Below, piece after piece: positions 29,839 to 36,938 of a DNA stretch of 38,668 nucleotides. Both the position numbers and the translations under genes were made by a program. This DNA is from Chitinophaga pinensis (lineage in GTDB: Bacteria > Bacteroidota > Bacteroidia > Chitinophagales > UBA10324). The notes under the pieces are model-generated. The model had not been told where the DNA came from. It ran no database searches and worked only from the letters and a program-made list of their open reading frames with translations. Position 1 is the first letter of the stretch. The number at the start of each line of letters is the position of its first letter. The stretch spans positions 1 through 38,668 of the forward strand of contig CAMDDP010000027.1 of assembly GCA_945892775.1 (NCBI GenBank), given 5' to 3'.

Positions 29839-31002
29839 ATGTTCGAAGAATTTCTAACTCCGCTTGACCTCTCGTCATTTATTGAACAAAAGAACCTGCA
29901 CGAAACACAGTGGGGGAAACAAATACTATTTAACACTGATGGTGTTGAAGATTTGAGCGGAATTGACCTCGCCATAATCGGAGTGATGGAAGACCGTGGC
30001 TCATTGCGCAATAGCGGTTGTGCCGATGCCCCTAACGCAGTTCGTCGCCACTTATATAAACTATATAAACAACAATATGATTTGAAAGTGGCCGATCTCG
30101 GAAACATTATTCGTGGCGTTACCATGCGCGACACCTATATTGCGTTAAGCAAGTTGGTGGCTGAATTATTACGCATGAAAATTGTTCCAATCATTATTGG
30201 TGGGAGTCACGATTTAACTTATGCGCAGTATGGGGGCTATCAGGAATTGGAAGAAATAATTAATGTAGCTGTTGTTGACTCCTACATTGACATTAAGGAA
30301 AATGAACCAGAAATTAACAGCGATAATTACTTGATGCGACTAATGATGCATCAACCAAATTATTTATTTAACTATAGCCAGATTGCCTATCAAACGCATT
30401 TTGCTCCGCCACACACTTTAGAAACGCTTGACAAGCTACATTTTGATTTATATCGTTTGGGTAAATTATTTGATGGTACAGTTGAAATGGAACCCGTGTT
30501 ACGCTCAACAAACATGTTGAGTTTTGATATTTCAGCTGTGAGGTATTCAGATGCGCCAGGAAATAAAAACGCAACACCAAATGGGTTGCGCGGAGAAGAT
30601 GCCTGCCAGATTGCGCGGTATGCTGGATTGAGCGAACAAATGACTTCGTTTGGTTTGTATGAAATAAATCCACAAGTGGACGACAGAGAACAAACGGTTC
30701 TGCTCGCCGCACAAATGGTTTGGTATTTTGCTGATGGGTTTTATAGCAGAAGAAAAGAACAACCGCGTGATAACGATGAAAGCTTTACAAAATACATTAT
30801 TCAATTCCGACAGAATCAATATGAAATGACTTTTTGGAAAAGCATAAAAAGCGATATGTGGTGGATGGAGGTTCCTGTTGGCGGCCGAGGAAGAGTTAGA
30901 AGAAAAAATAAGGTGCTTCCATGTTCGTATGACGATTATCAATTGGCCTGTAAGGAAGAATTACCTGAGCGCTGGTTGAAAGCTTTTCACAAATTTTCGT
31001 AA
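29839..31002 (+). CDS. Arginase/formimidoylglutamase-fold protein with altered metal ligands
   Basis: A 387-aa protein of the ureohydrolase superfamily, usually named formimidoylglutamase in Bacteroidota. The fold is clear: DLAIIGVMEDRGS, DAPNAVRRHLY, VPIIIGGSHDLTYA, VVDSYIDI, MLSFDISAVR and FGLYEINPQVDD. The three metal-binding motifs are degenerate. GGDHS reads GGSHD (His124 kept). DAHxD reads DSYID (Asp147 and Asp151 kept, the His replaced by Tyr149). SFDxD reads SFDIS (Asp230 kept, the second Asp replaced by Ser232). A dinuclear manganese site therefore looks incomplete, so hydrolase activity is doubtful. It is also longer than arginases, with a C-terminal extension of about 80 residues. 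No histidine-degradation genes are nearby. Confidence 0.82.
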   Translation: MFEEFLTPLDLSSFIEQKNLHETQWGKQILFNTDGVEDLSGIDLAIIGVMEDRGSLRNSGCADAPNAVRRHLYKLYKQQYDLKVADLGNIIRGVTMRDTYIALSKLVAELLRMKIVPIIIGGSHDLTYAQYGGYQELEEIINVAVVDSYIDIKENEPEINSDNYLMRLMMHQPNYLFNYSQIAYQTHFAPPHTLETLDKLHFDLYRLGKLFDGTVEMEPVLRSTNMLSFDISAVRYSDAPGNKNATPNGLRGEDACQIARYAGLSEQMTSFGLYEINPQVDDREQTVLLAAQMVWYFADGFYSRRKEQPRDNDESFTKYIIQFRQNQYEMTFWKSIKSDMWWMEVPVGGRGRVRRKNKVLPCSYDDYQLACKEELPERWLKAFHKFS

Positions 31003-31055
31003 AATTTATAGGGGAAATAAAAATTGATTGTAAAAGGGGAATGCAATTAATTTCA

Positions 31056-31087
31056 GGCATTCATTTTTTTATTAAAAAATGAATGTT
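31056..31087. terminator. Hairpin downstream of the ureohydrolase-fold gene
   Basis: Perfect 12-bp arms CATTCATTTTTT (31058-31069) and AAAAAATGAATG (31074-31085) with a TATT loop, extendable by two G-T pairs. There is no T-run after it on the plus strand, so it may be a weak terminator or an mRNA 3'-end stabiliser rather than a strong intrinsic terminator. Confidence 0.5.
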
Positions 31088-31148
31088 ATAAACCACATCA
31101 TATCGTTTTATTATTTTAGCAAATTAAAATTCATACTATAATATAATC

Positions 31149-33512
31149 ATGGGGACTGAATCAGTGAAGAAAGAAGTAAAAAACAAAAAAAATATTCCTG
31201 CAACTGAAGAGGATAATAAAATTGAAACACCTTTAAAAAGCAAGGTGAGTCGAGATGATGCGTTAGAATATCACATGAAGGGGCGCCCAGGCAAAATTGA
31301 AGTAGTACCAACCAAGGAAACAAAAACACAGCGCGATCTTGCACTGGCTTATTCACCGGGCGTGGCAGAACCATGCTTGGAAATTGCACGCGACGTTGAG
31401 AATGTATATAAATACACCGCCAAAGGAAATCTTGTTGGTGTGATAACAAATGGAACGGCAGTGCTTGGCCTTGGAGACATTGGCCCCGAAGCAGCAAAAC
31501 CGGTAATGGAAGGAAAGGGGTTGCTCTTTAAAATTTTTGCTGATATAGATGTTTTCGACATCGAAATAAACACTAAAAATATTGATGAATTTGTTGCGGC
31601 AGTAAAAGTGCTTGAACCAACTTTTGGAGGAATTAATTTAGAAGATATAAAAGCGCCAGAGTGTTTTGAAATTGAAGCGCGGTTGAAAAAAGAAATGAAA
31701 ATTCCGGTGATGCATGACGATCAGCATGGAACGGCAATCATTTCAGGGGCAGCGTTATTAAACGCATTAGAGGTTGCTGAAAAAAAGATAGACAAAATAA
31801 AATTAGTAGTAAATGGTGCTGGTGCATCAGCCATTAGTTGTGCCAAGTTATATATATCGCTGGGCGTTTTGTGCGAGAATATTGTGATGGTGGATAGTCA
31901 TGGAGTTATAAGAAACGATCGCGAAGGATTAGATGGAACAAAAAAACAATTTGCCACTGCAAGAAATATTTCTACTCTTGAAGAGGCAATGAAGGGTGCC
32001 GACGTGTTTTTGGGGCTATCAAAAGGGAATATTTTATCGCAGAAACACATTCAGTCAATGGCCAATACACCAATTGTATTTGCATTGGCTAATCCCAATC
32101 CTGAAATTAGTTATGAGTTAGCCATTGCATCGCGCGAAGATATTATTATGGCAACCGGACGAAGCGATTATCCTAATCAGGTAAATAATGTTTTAGGTTT
32201 TCCATTTATTTTTCGAGGTGCATTAGATGTTCGCGCAACAGAAATTAACGAAGTCATGAAATTGGCAGCCGTTAAGGCTTTGGCTGAATTGGCAAAAAAA
32301 CCTGTTCCCGATTTGGTGAATCTTGCTTACAATGAAAAAAATATTTCGTTTGGCAAAGAATATATTATCCCCAAACCAATAGATCCGCGATTACTCACCA
32401 CCGTTTCACCAGCAGTTGCAAAAGCCGCCATTGAATCTGGGGTGGCCCGCCACATAATTACAGATTGGGAGGGATATGAAAATGAACTTTCAAAAAGATT
32501 GGGTCGCGATGATAATGTGATGCGAGTGATTATTAATAAAGCAAAGCGAAATCCGAAGCGAGTAGTTTTTGCTGAAGCCGATACTTATAAAATTCTTAAA
32601 GCGGCACAGATTGTTCGTGACGAAGGAATAGCAAAACCGATTTTACTTGGCGATAAAGAAAAAATTCAAAACATCATTGCCGAAAATGGATTAGACCTTG
32701 GTGATTGCTTAATTGTTGACCCACGCTCGCACGAAATGGATATAAAACGATTGGAATATTCAGCTATTCTTTTCGATAAAAGAAAAAGAAGGGGAATTAC
32801 ATTACATGAATCAAAGAAACTCATGTATGAGAGAAATTACTTTGGCGCCATGATGGTTGAAATGGGGGAGGCTGATGCGCTAATCAGCGGACTCACGCGT
32901 AATTATGCTCAAACAATAAAGCCCGCATTGCAAATTATTGGAACCGAAGAAGGGGTGACAAAAGTGGCGGGTATGTATATTATGCTCTCCAAGCGGGGGC
33001 CATTATTTTTTGCTGACACAACAGTGAATGTAAACCCATCAGCCGAAGATTTGGTAGAGATAACGGCAGTAACAGCAAAAGCAGTTCAGCAGTTTAATGT
33101 GCAACCAAGAGTGGCCATGCTTTCTTATTCTAACTTTGGAAGCACCGCAGGCGAAGAACCAGAAAAGGTAAGAAGAGCCGTACAAATTTTAAAACAACGA
33201 TATCCAGGATTAATAGTGGACGGAGAAATGCAGGGAAACTTTGCCTTGCATCGTGATTTGTTGCGCGATAATTATCCGTTTTCTGATCTGGTAAATGGAG
33301 GAGCCAACACACTCATCTTTCCCAATCTAGCAGCCGGAAATATTGCGTATAAATTAATTCAAGAATTAGGATTGGCGGATACTATTGGGCCTATATTATT
33401 AGGCTTAAAACGACCCGTTCACATACTTCAACTTGGAAGCAGCGTACGAGAAATTATAAATATGGTGAACATTGCTGTAGTAGATGCACAAGCAAAAAGC
33501 TTGCGCCGTTAA
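31149..33512 (+). CDS. maeB: NADP-type malic enzyme with C-terminal phosphotransacetylase-like domain
   Basis: A 787-aa enzyme that converts malate to pyruvate and CO2 with reduction of NAD(P)+. After a 35-residue charged N-terminus the malic enzyme part (to about residue 460) has [53 protein letters not shown] (metal and catalytic residues) and [15 protein letters not shown] (NAD(P)-binding). The remainder is a phosphotransacetylase-like domain ([43 protein letters not shown]), which in MaeB-type enzymes senses acetyl-CoA and regulates activity rather than catalysing. Single gene with a weak -7 box TATTTTAG at 31112-31119, and followed by a terminator hairpin. Confidence 0.95.
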   Translation: MGTESVKKEVKNKKNIPATEEDNKIETPLKSKVSRDDALEYHMKGRPGKIEVVPTKETKTQRDLALAYSPGVAEPCLEIARDVENVYKYTAKGNLVGVITNGTAVLGLGDIGPEAAKPVMEGKGLLFKIFADIDVFDIEINTKNIDEFVAAVKVLEPTFGGINLEDIKAPECFEIEARLKKEMKIPVMHDDQHGTAIISGAALLNALEVAEKKIDKIKLVVNGAGASAISCAKLYISLGVLCENIVMVDSHGVIRNDREGLDGTKKQFATARNISTLEEAMKGADVFLGLSKGNILSQKHIQSMANTPIVFALANPNPEISYELAIASREDIIMATGRSDYPNQVNNVLGFPFIFRGALDVRATEINEVMKLAAVKALAELAKKPVPDLVNLAYNEKNISFGKEYIIPKPIDPRLLTTVSPAVAKAAIESGVARHIITDWEGYENELSKRLGRDDNVMRVIINKAKRNPKRVVFAEADTYKILKAAQIVRDEGIAKPILLGDKEKIQNIIAENGLDLGDCLIVDPRSHEMDIKRLEYSAILFDKRKRRGITLHESKKLMYERNYFGAMMVEMGEADALISGLTRNYAQTIKPALQIIGTEEGVTKVAGMYIMLSKRGPLFFADTTVNVNPSAEDLVEITAVTAKAVQQFNVQPRVAMLSYSNFGSTAGEEPEKVRRAVQILKQRYPGLIVDGEMQGNFALHRDLLRDNYPFSDLVNGGANTLIFPNLAAGNIAYKLIQELGLADTIGPILLGLKRPVHILQLGSSVREIINMVNIAVVDAQAKSLRR

Positions 33513-33524
33513 CAAGTGTGTATA

Positions 33525-33595
33525 CGAAACAATCCTTCGTATATGCTCAATAATGTATAGATAGGCGAAGGGTTGTTTCGCTTTGTTTTTTTTGT
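33525..33595 (+). terminator. Terminator hairpin after the malic enzyme gene
   Basis: Arms of 15 nt, CGAAACAATCCTTCG (33525-33539) and CGAAGGGTTGTTTCG (33566-33580), pair fully with one T-G wobble and enclose a 26-nt loop. CTTTGTTTTTTTTG follows. It begins 13 nt after the stop. The large loop is unusual for an intrinsic terminator. Confidence 0.7.
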
Positions 33596-33738
33596 TGCTG
33601 AATATTTTTAGGCTCGCCACTTTTTTGTAATTAGGTTATAATCAGTATTAAAAAGTGTTTGCTAGTGTTTTTAAAATAAAAGTGTAATAAGAATATAAAC
33701 CCCCGTTTTAATTTGGTTTTTAGCATTAAAAAATCAAG

Positions 33739-34374
33739 TCACATTTTCCTTGCCACCATTAACCCATCCCGAATCGGCAGCAACAAACATTCAACGCGCG
33801 AATCTGATTTTACCTTCTTGCAATACTCCACCAGCGCCTTTGTGTCTTTGTCTTGTTTTTCCTGTAATACTTTTCCGCTCCACAAAACATTGTCGGCAAT
33901 GATGATTCCGCCGGGGCGCAATTTGTCGAACACCAAATTATAATAGTTCGGATAGTTTTCTTTATCAGCGTCTATAAAAACCAAATCAAATGTTTCGTTG
34001 AGTGTTGGAATAATCTGCATCGCTCGCCCAATATGAAGCTGAATTTTATTTTCCATTCCTGATTTCGAAAAATATTTCCGAACCATTGGTTCCAGTTCCT
34101 CATTCACATCAATGGTGTGAATGATTCCATCAACCGCTAATCCTTCAGCTAAACAAATGGTAGAGTAACCCGTGAAAGTTCCAATCTCCAGAATCCGTTT
34201 CGGCCGAATCATCTGACTGAATAATTTTAAAGTTGCTCCCTGCAAGTGCCCACTCAGCATTTGCGGCATGTAAATTTTTGTGTGTGTTTCACGATTGAGT
34301 TCTCTAAGCACATCATTTTCAGGAGAGGTAAAATCCTCAGCATACTTTTCTATTTCATCAGGAAGAAAATTCAT
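33739..34374 (-). CDS. O-methyltransferase, CCoAOMT/COMT-like
   Basis: A class I SAM-dependent O-methyltransferase of 211 aa. I chose the ATG at 34374 rather than the in-frame TTG two codons upstream. Key features are KIYMPQMLSGHLQGATLKLF (N-terminal cap), the SAM site ILEIGTFTGYSTICLAEGL, IDVNEELEP (acidic ribose contact), FDLVFIDADKENYPNYYN with the catalytic metal-binding D-x-D-K, and IIADNVLWSGKV (second metal ligand, D-N). The family methylates catechol-type hydroxyls with Mg2+; the natural substrate in Bacteroidota is not known. It converges on maeB across a 226-bp gap and is divergent from the PorV-like gene. Confidence 0.92.
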   Translation of the reverse strand: MNFLPDEIEKYAEDFTSPENDVLRELNRETHTKIYMPQMLSGHLQGATLKLFSQMIRPKRILEIGTFTGYSTICLAEGLAVDGIIHTIDVNEELEPMVRKYFSKSGMENKIQLHIGRAMQIIPTLNETFDLVFIDADKENYPNYYNLVFDKLRPGGIIIADNVLWSGKVLQEKQDKDTKALVEYCKKVKSDSRVECLLLPIRDGLMVARKM

Positions 34375-34467
34375 GAGCAATTCTTTTCTGCAATATTAAT
34401 TTCTAAAAACCGAGTTTAATTTTTCATTACGATTAATAGTTAACCTTCTATTTATCAAATCGGCAAT

Positions 34468-34475
34468 TTACTTTG
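34468..34475 (+). promoter_or_regulatory. -7 box of the PorV/PorQ-like gene, probably leaderless
   Basis: TTACTTTG followed by CACCC (also readable as TACTTTG) is close to TAnnTTTG. Its final G is 7 nt before the ATG at 34482, so little or no 5' leader is expected. Confidence 0.5.
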
Positions 34476-34481
34476 CACCCG

Positions 34482-35483
34482 ATGAAGCGCCGGCTCATTT
34501 TATTTTTCATGCTAATTGTTGCATTGCAAAATGCGGATGCGCAATTGCTTCCTCTTTTTGGTGGAACACGCACAGGCACTACTGGGTTTCAGTTTCTGAA
34601 AAATAGTGTGGATGCGCGCGGCTCTTCGATGGGTGGAGCATTCATTGCAGAAGCGAATGATATTTCTGCTCTATACTGGAATCCGGCGGGCATTACCAAA
34701 GTGGATACGCAACATGTTCATCTGATGGCTTCACAAACCAGTTTCTTCGCCGGAATGAATCAGCAGTTTGTGGGAGTGGTGATAAAAAAATCAGCCGAAA
34801 CCTTTTTTGGTGTCAGCTACCTTGGATTTTATTCTCCGGAGATGCTTTACACCACAGAGTTTCAACCTTACGGAACTGGACAAACATTCCGTGCATATGA
34901 TATGGCAGTGGGTGTAACACTTGGTCGCATTCTTACTGATAATTTTTCATTTGGCATCACGGCAAAATATTTAAGAGAAAGCTATGCAGAGGTTCACGCT
35001 CAAAATGGCGTGGTGGATTTTGGTTTTCAGTATGAAGTCGGAAAAGCAAACACGCGCTTCGCAGCATGTATTAGCAATTTCGGTTTCACCGCAGAGCCGA
35101 AAGGAACAGTTGCCGTCACAACTTTAAATGGTGTGGATACGCTTTCAGGTTTTGAAAAAATGGCGGCGCCTGCCATGTTTCGGTTGGGAGTGGCGTGGGA
35201 TGCGGTAAAGAAAAAAGATAGCCGCTTAACTTTTTGCGGACAACTCAATCACCCTACTGACAACAACGAAACATTTTCGATCGGAGGAGAATATTCGTGG
35301 AAAGAAAACTTATTTACACAAACAGGTTATGAATTGGGCCAGGATGAAAATGGGTTGCCATCATTTGGTTTTGGATTGAAATTCAAACGGCGCTTCGGAA
35401 TCATTCAAATGGATTATGGTTTCAGCAATAAGCGCACACTCGGAAATATTCATCGTTTAACTTTTGGATTAAGTTTGTTCTGA
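34482..35483 (+). CDS. PorV/PorQ-family outer-membrane beta-barrel protein
   Basis: A 333-aa outer-membrane protein. I start it at the ATG at 34482; the in-frame TTG at 34473 belongs to the promoter box. The signal peptide (MKRRLILFFMLIVALQNADA) is followed by the family's N-terminal pattern GTTGFQFLKNSVDARGSSMGGAFIAEANDISALYWNPAGI, which resembles the FadL/PorV type, and then by amphipathic barrel strands with a terminal aromatic-ended strand LTFGLSLF. PorV and PorQ themselves are T9SS shuttle parts, but this family has many paralogues in each genome. It overlaps the propeller lipoprotein gene by 1 nt, so the two probably work together at the outer membrane. Confidence 0.85.
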   Translation: MKRRLILFFMLIVALQNADAQLLPLFGGTRTGTTGFQFLKNSVDARGSSMGGAFIAEANDISALYWNPAGITKVDTQHVHLMASQTSFFAGMNQQFVGVVIKKSAETFFGVSYLGFYSPEMLYTTEFQPYGTGQTFRAYDMAVGVTLGRILTDNFSFGITAKYLRESYAEVHAQNGVVDFGFQYEVGKANTRFAACISNFGFTAEPKGTVAVTTLNGVDTLSGFEKMAAPAMFRLGVAWDAVKKKDSRLTFCGQLNHPTDNNETFSIGGEYSWKENLFTQTGYELGQDENGLPSFGFGLKFKRRFGIIQMDYGFSNKRTLGNIHRLTFGLSLF

Positions 35484-36703
35484 TGAAAAAATTGAAGACC
35501 CTTTTATTCATTTTATCTTTTGTCATAATTTTTTCTTCCTGCGATTTTTTATTCGGAAGCAAAAAAGATAAAACCACCGATGATATTTTTAAGCAGGGTG
35601 CCATTGACCCCAATTTTATTCCAAATCAGGTTGGATATGTTCCGTTGCTACCGTTCTGGAAAAATGTTTCTCATCCTGTTGATGTGTTTGTCGGGTATGA
35701 TGAAATGGTTTACATCATTGACGATGAAGGGCTCGAAGTTTTCGACCAGAAAGGCGAGCGCCACCGCACCATCGCCATTGAAGGTGCAACCGATGTAACA
35801 CAAGACCGACGATTGCACACCTATGTCACAGGCAGAGTAAATAAAATTGTTGCGGGCACCAGTTACAATCTCCCTGCAGTTTTTCACATCATCAATGCAT
35901 CCACTTCCACCGAACCATTAATCATTGATACCCTCATTCAGCCCTTCTGCGATGTGAGCCGCAACAACTCAGCGTTTCGCGGCGCACTGGATGAAGCCGT
36001 TCAGTTCACCGGAATTACAACACGCGCAGATAATTCTTTACTCGTTGCGCGCACAGGCCCCACTAACGATTTGAATTCTGTTGCTCGACCCGATAACACC
36101 ATTTTATTTTTTAATCAGGACGGAAGCAACACCGGATATTCCATCGGGTTGAATCCTGTTACATCATCCCTGAAATCTGTTCTCGGTTTGAGTGCCATCA
36201 CTTCTTTCGCTGCGCCACCGCAAAGTATCAGCGGAATAAATACTTCTCCCGATTTTTTAATTCTGCAATCCGATGCTGCTGCGCAATTCAAAGCGCTCTG
36301 GATAAAAGAAACTTACGACCCCGATGCTGGAATTTCTTACATCGAAAATTCTTCGCTCACGCAATTTGATTTCAGCAAAGCAGATGGATTTTTATACGAT
36401 GCTAACCGTTTCAGCAATCCGACTGACATTTGTGTTTCGGGTGATGCCTCGCAATATATTTTTATCGTCGATGCCGGAAAAGATTCGTTTTATCAGTTCA
36501 CTCAAAAAGGATATGAAGGTGTAAATCCTGCTGCAAATTCCGGTTCAACAAAACAAGTGCTTGCTTCATTCGGCGGATTAGGTGCGGGACCATTTCAATT
36601 TGATTCGCCATCGGGAGTTTGTTATTTCAAGAAGGTGATTTATGTCGCTGATAAAAACAACAACCGAATCTGCCGGTATATTTTGAGTACGGATTTGGAA
36701 TAA
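35483..36703 (+). CDS. NHL/beta-propeller-like lipoprotein
   Basis: A 406-aa lipoprotein. The N-terminus MKKLKTLLFILSFVIIFSSC ends in a lipobox-like FSSC (Cys20), then polar KKDKTTDD. The body carries NHL-like repeats: HPVDVFVGYDEMVYIIDDEGLEVF in the first blade, NPTDICVSGDASQYIFIVDAG and FDSPSGVCYFKKVIYVADKNNNRICRY near the end; together they suggest a six-bladed propeller. A surface- or periplasm-facing ligand-binding role is likely, but no enzyme site is visible. Translationally coupled to the PorV/PorQ-like barrel gene. Confidence 0.78.
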   Translation: MKKLKTLLFILSFVIIFSSCDFLFGSKKDKTTDDIFKQGAIDPNFIPNQVGYVPLLPFWKNVSHPVDVFVGYDEMVYIIDDEGLEVFDQKGERHRTIAIEGATDVTQDRRLHTYVTGRVNKIVAGTSYNLPAVFHIINASTSTEPLIIDTLIQPFCDVSRNNSAFRGALDEAVQFTGITTRADNSLLVARTGPTNDLNSVARPDNTILFFNQDGSNTGYSIGLNPVTSSLKSVLGLSAITSFAAPPQSISGINTSPDFLILQSDAAAQFKALWIKETYDPDAGISYIENSSLTQFDFSKADGFLYDANRFSNPTDICVSGDASQYIFIVDAGKDSFYQFTQKGYEGVNPAANSGSTKQVLASFGGLGAGPFQFDSPSGVCYFKKVIYVADKNNNRICRYILSTDLE

Positions 36704-36834
36704 TAATTTTTTTAATTTGAAAAAAGCTTTTTGTCACTCTACAAAAATTGTTTTCAAAATTCCTAATGATATTTATCAAGATTCTATCAACATGTACATA
36801 ACTTCAAGGGATTGTGCATTCTTTTCTCTACCTA

Positions 36835-36846
36835 ACACATTTGTGT
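36835..36846. promoter_or_regulatory. Palindrome ACACA-TT-TGTGT upstream of the reductase promoter
   Basis: A perfect 5-bp inverted repeat with a 2-bp spacer, 5 bp upstream of the -7 box. The arms recall the ends of NrdR boxes (ACAC...GTGT), which repress ribonucleotide reductase genes, but the element is 12 bp where NrdR sites are 16 bp. Operator role is a guess. Confidence 0.35.
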
Positions 36847-36851
36847 AAATA

Positions 36852-36859
36852 TATTTTTG
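36852..36859 (+). promoter_or_regulatory. -7 box of the ribonucleotide reductase gene
   Basis: TATTTTTG matches TAnnTTTG exactly and is followed by GCACC. Transcription would begin near 36863-36866, giving a 5' leader of about 75 nt that starts just before the hairpin at 36872. Confidence 0.5.
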
Positions 36860-36871
36860 GCACCACAATCC

Positions 36872-36907
36872 GCTGAACCCCGTGCATAAAAATGTATGGG
36901 GTTCGGC
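36872..36907 (+). promoter_or_regulatory. 16-bp stem-loop in the reductase mRNA leader
   Basis: The arms at 36872-36887 and 36892-36907 pair over 16 positions (three G-U wobbles) around an AAAA tetraloop. No T-run follows, so it is not an intrinsic terminator. It lies at the predicted 5' end of the mRNA and ends 31 nt before the ATG. It could stabilise the mRNA or control translation. Confidence 0.65.
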
Positions 36908-36938
36908 ATCTCAAACCACGACTTAAAAAATTTATTAT

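Noticed and set aside
30547-30942. 131-codon minus-strand frame inside the ureohydrolase-fold gene
   Set aside because: Antisense shadow of a conserved gene, with no promoter or domain.
36704-36938. Cobalamin riboswitch before the B12-type reductase
   Set aside because: I looked for a B12-box-like core and multi-helix layout; only one simple hairpin is present and the leader is too short.
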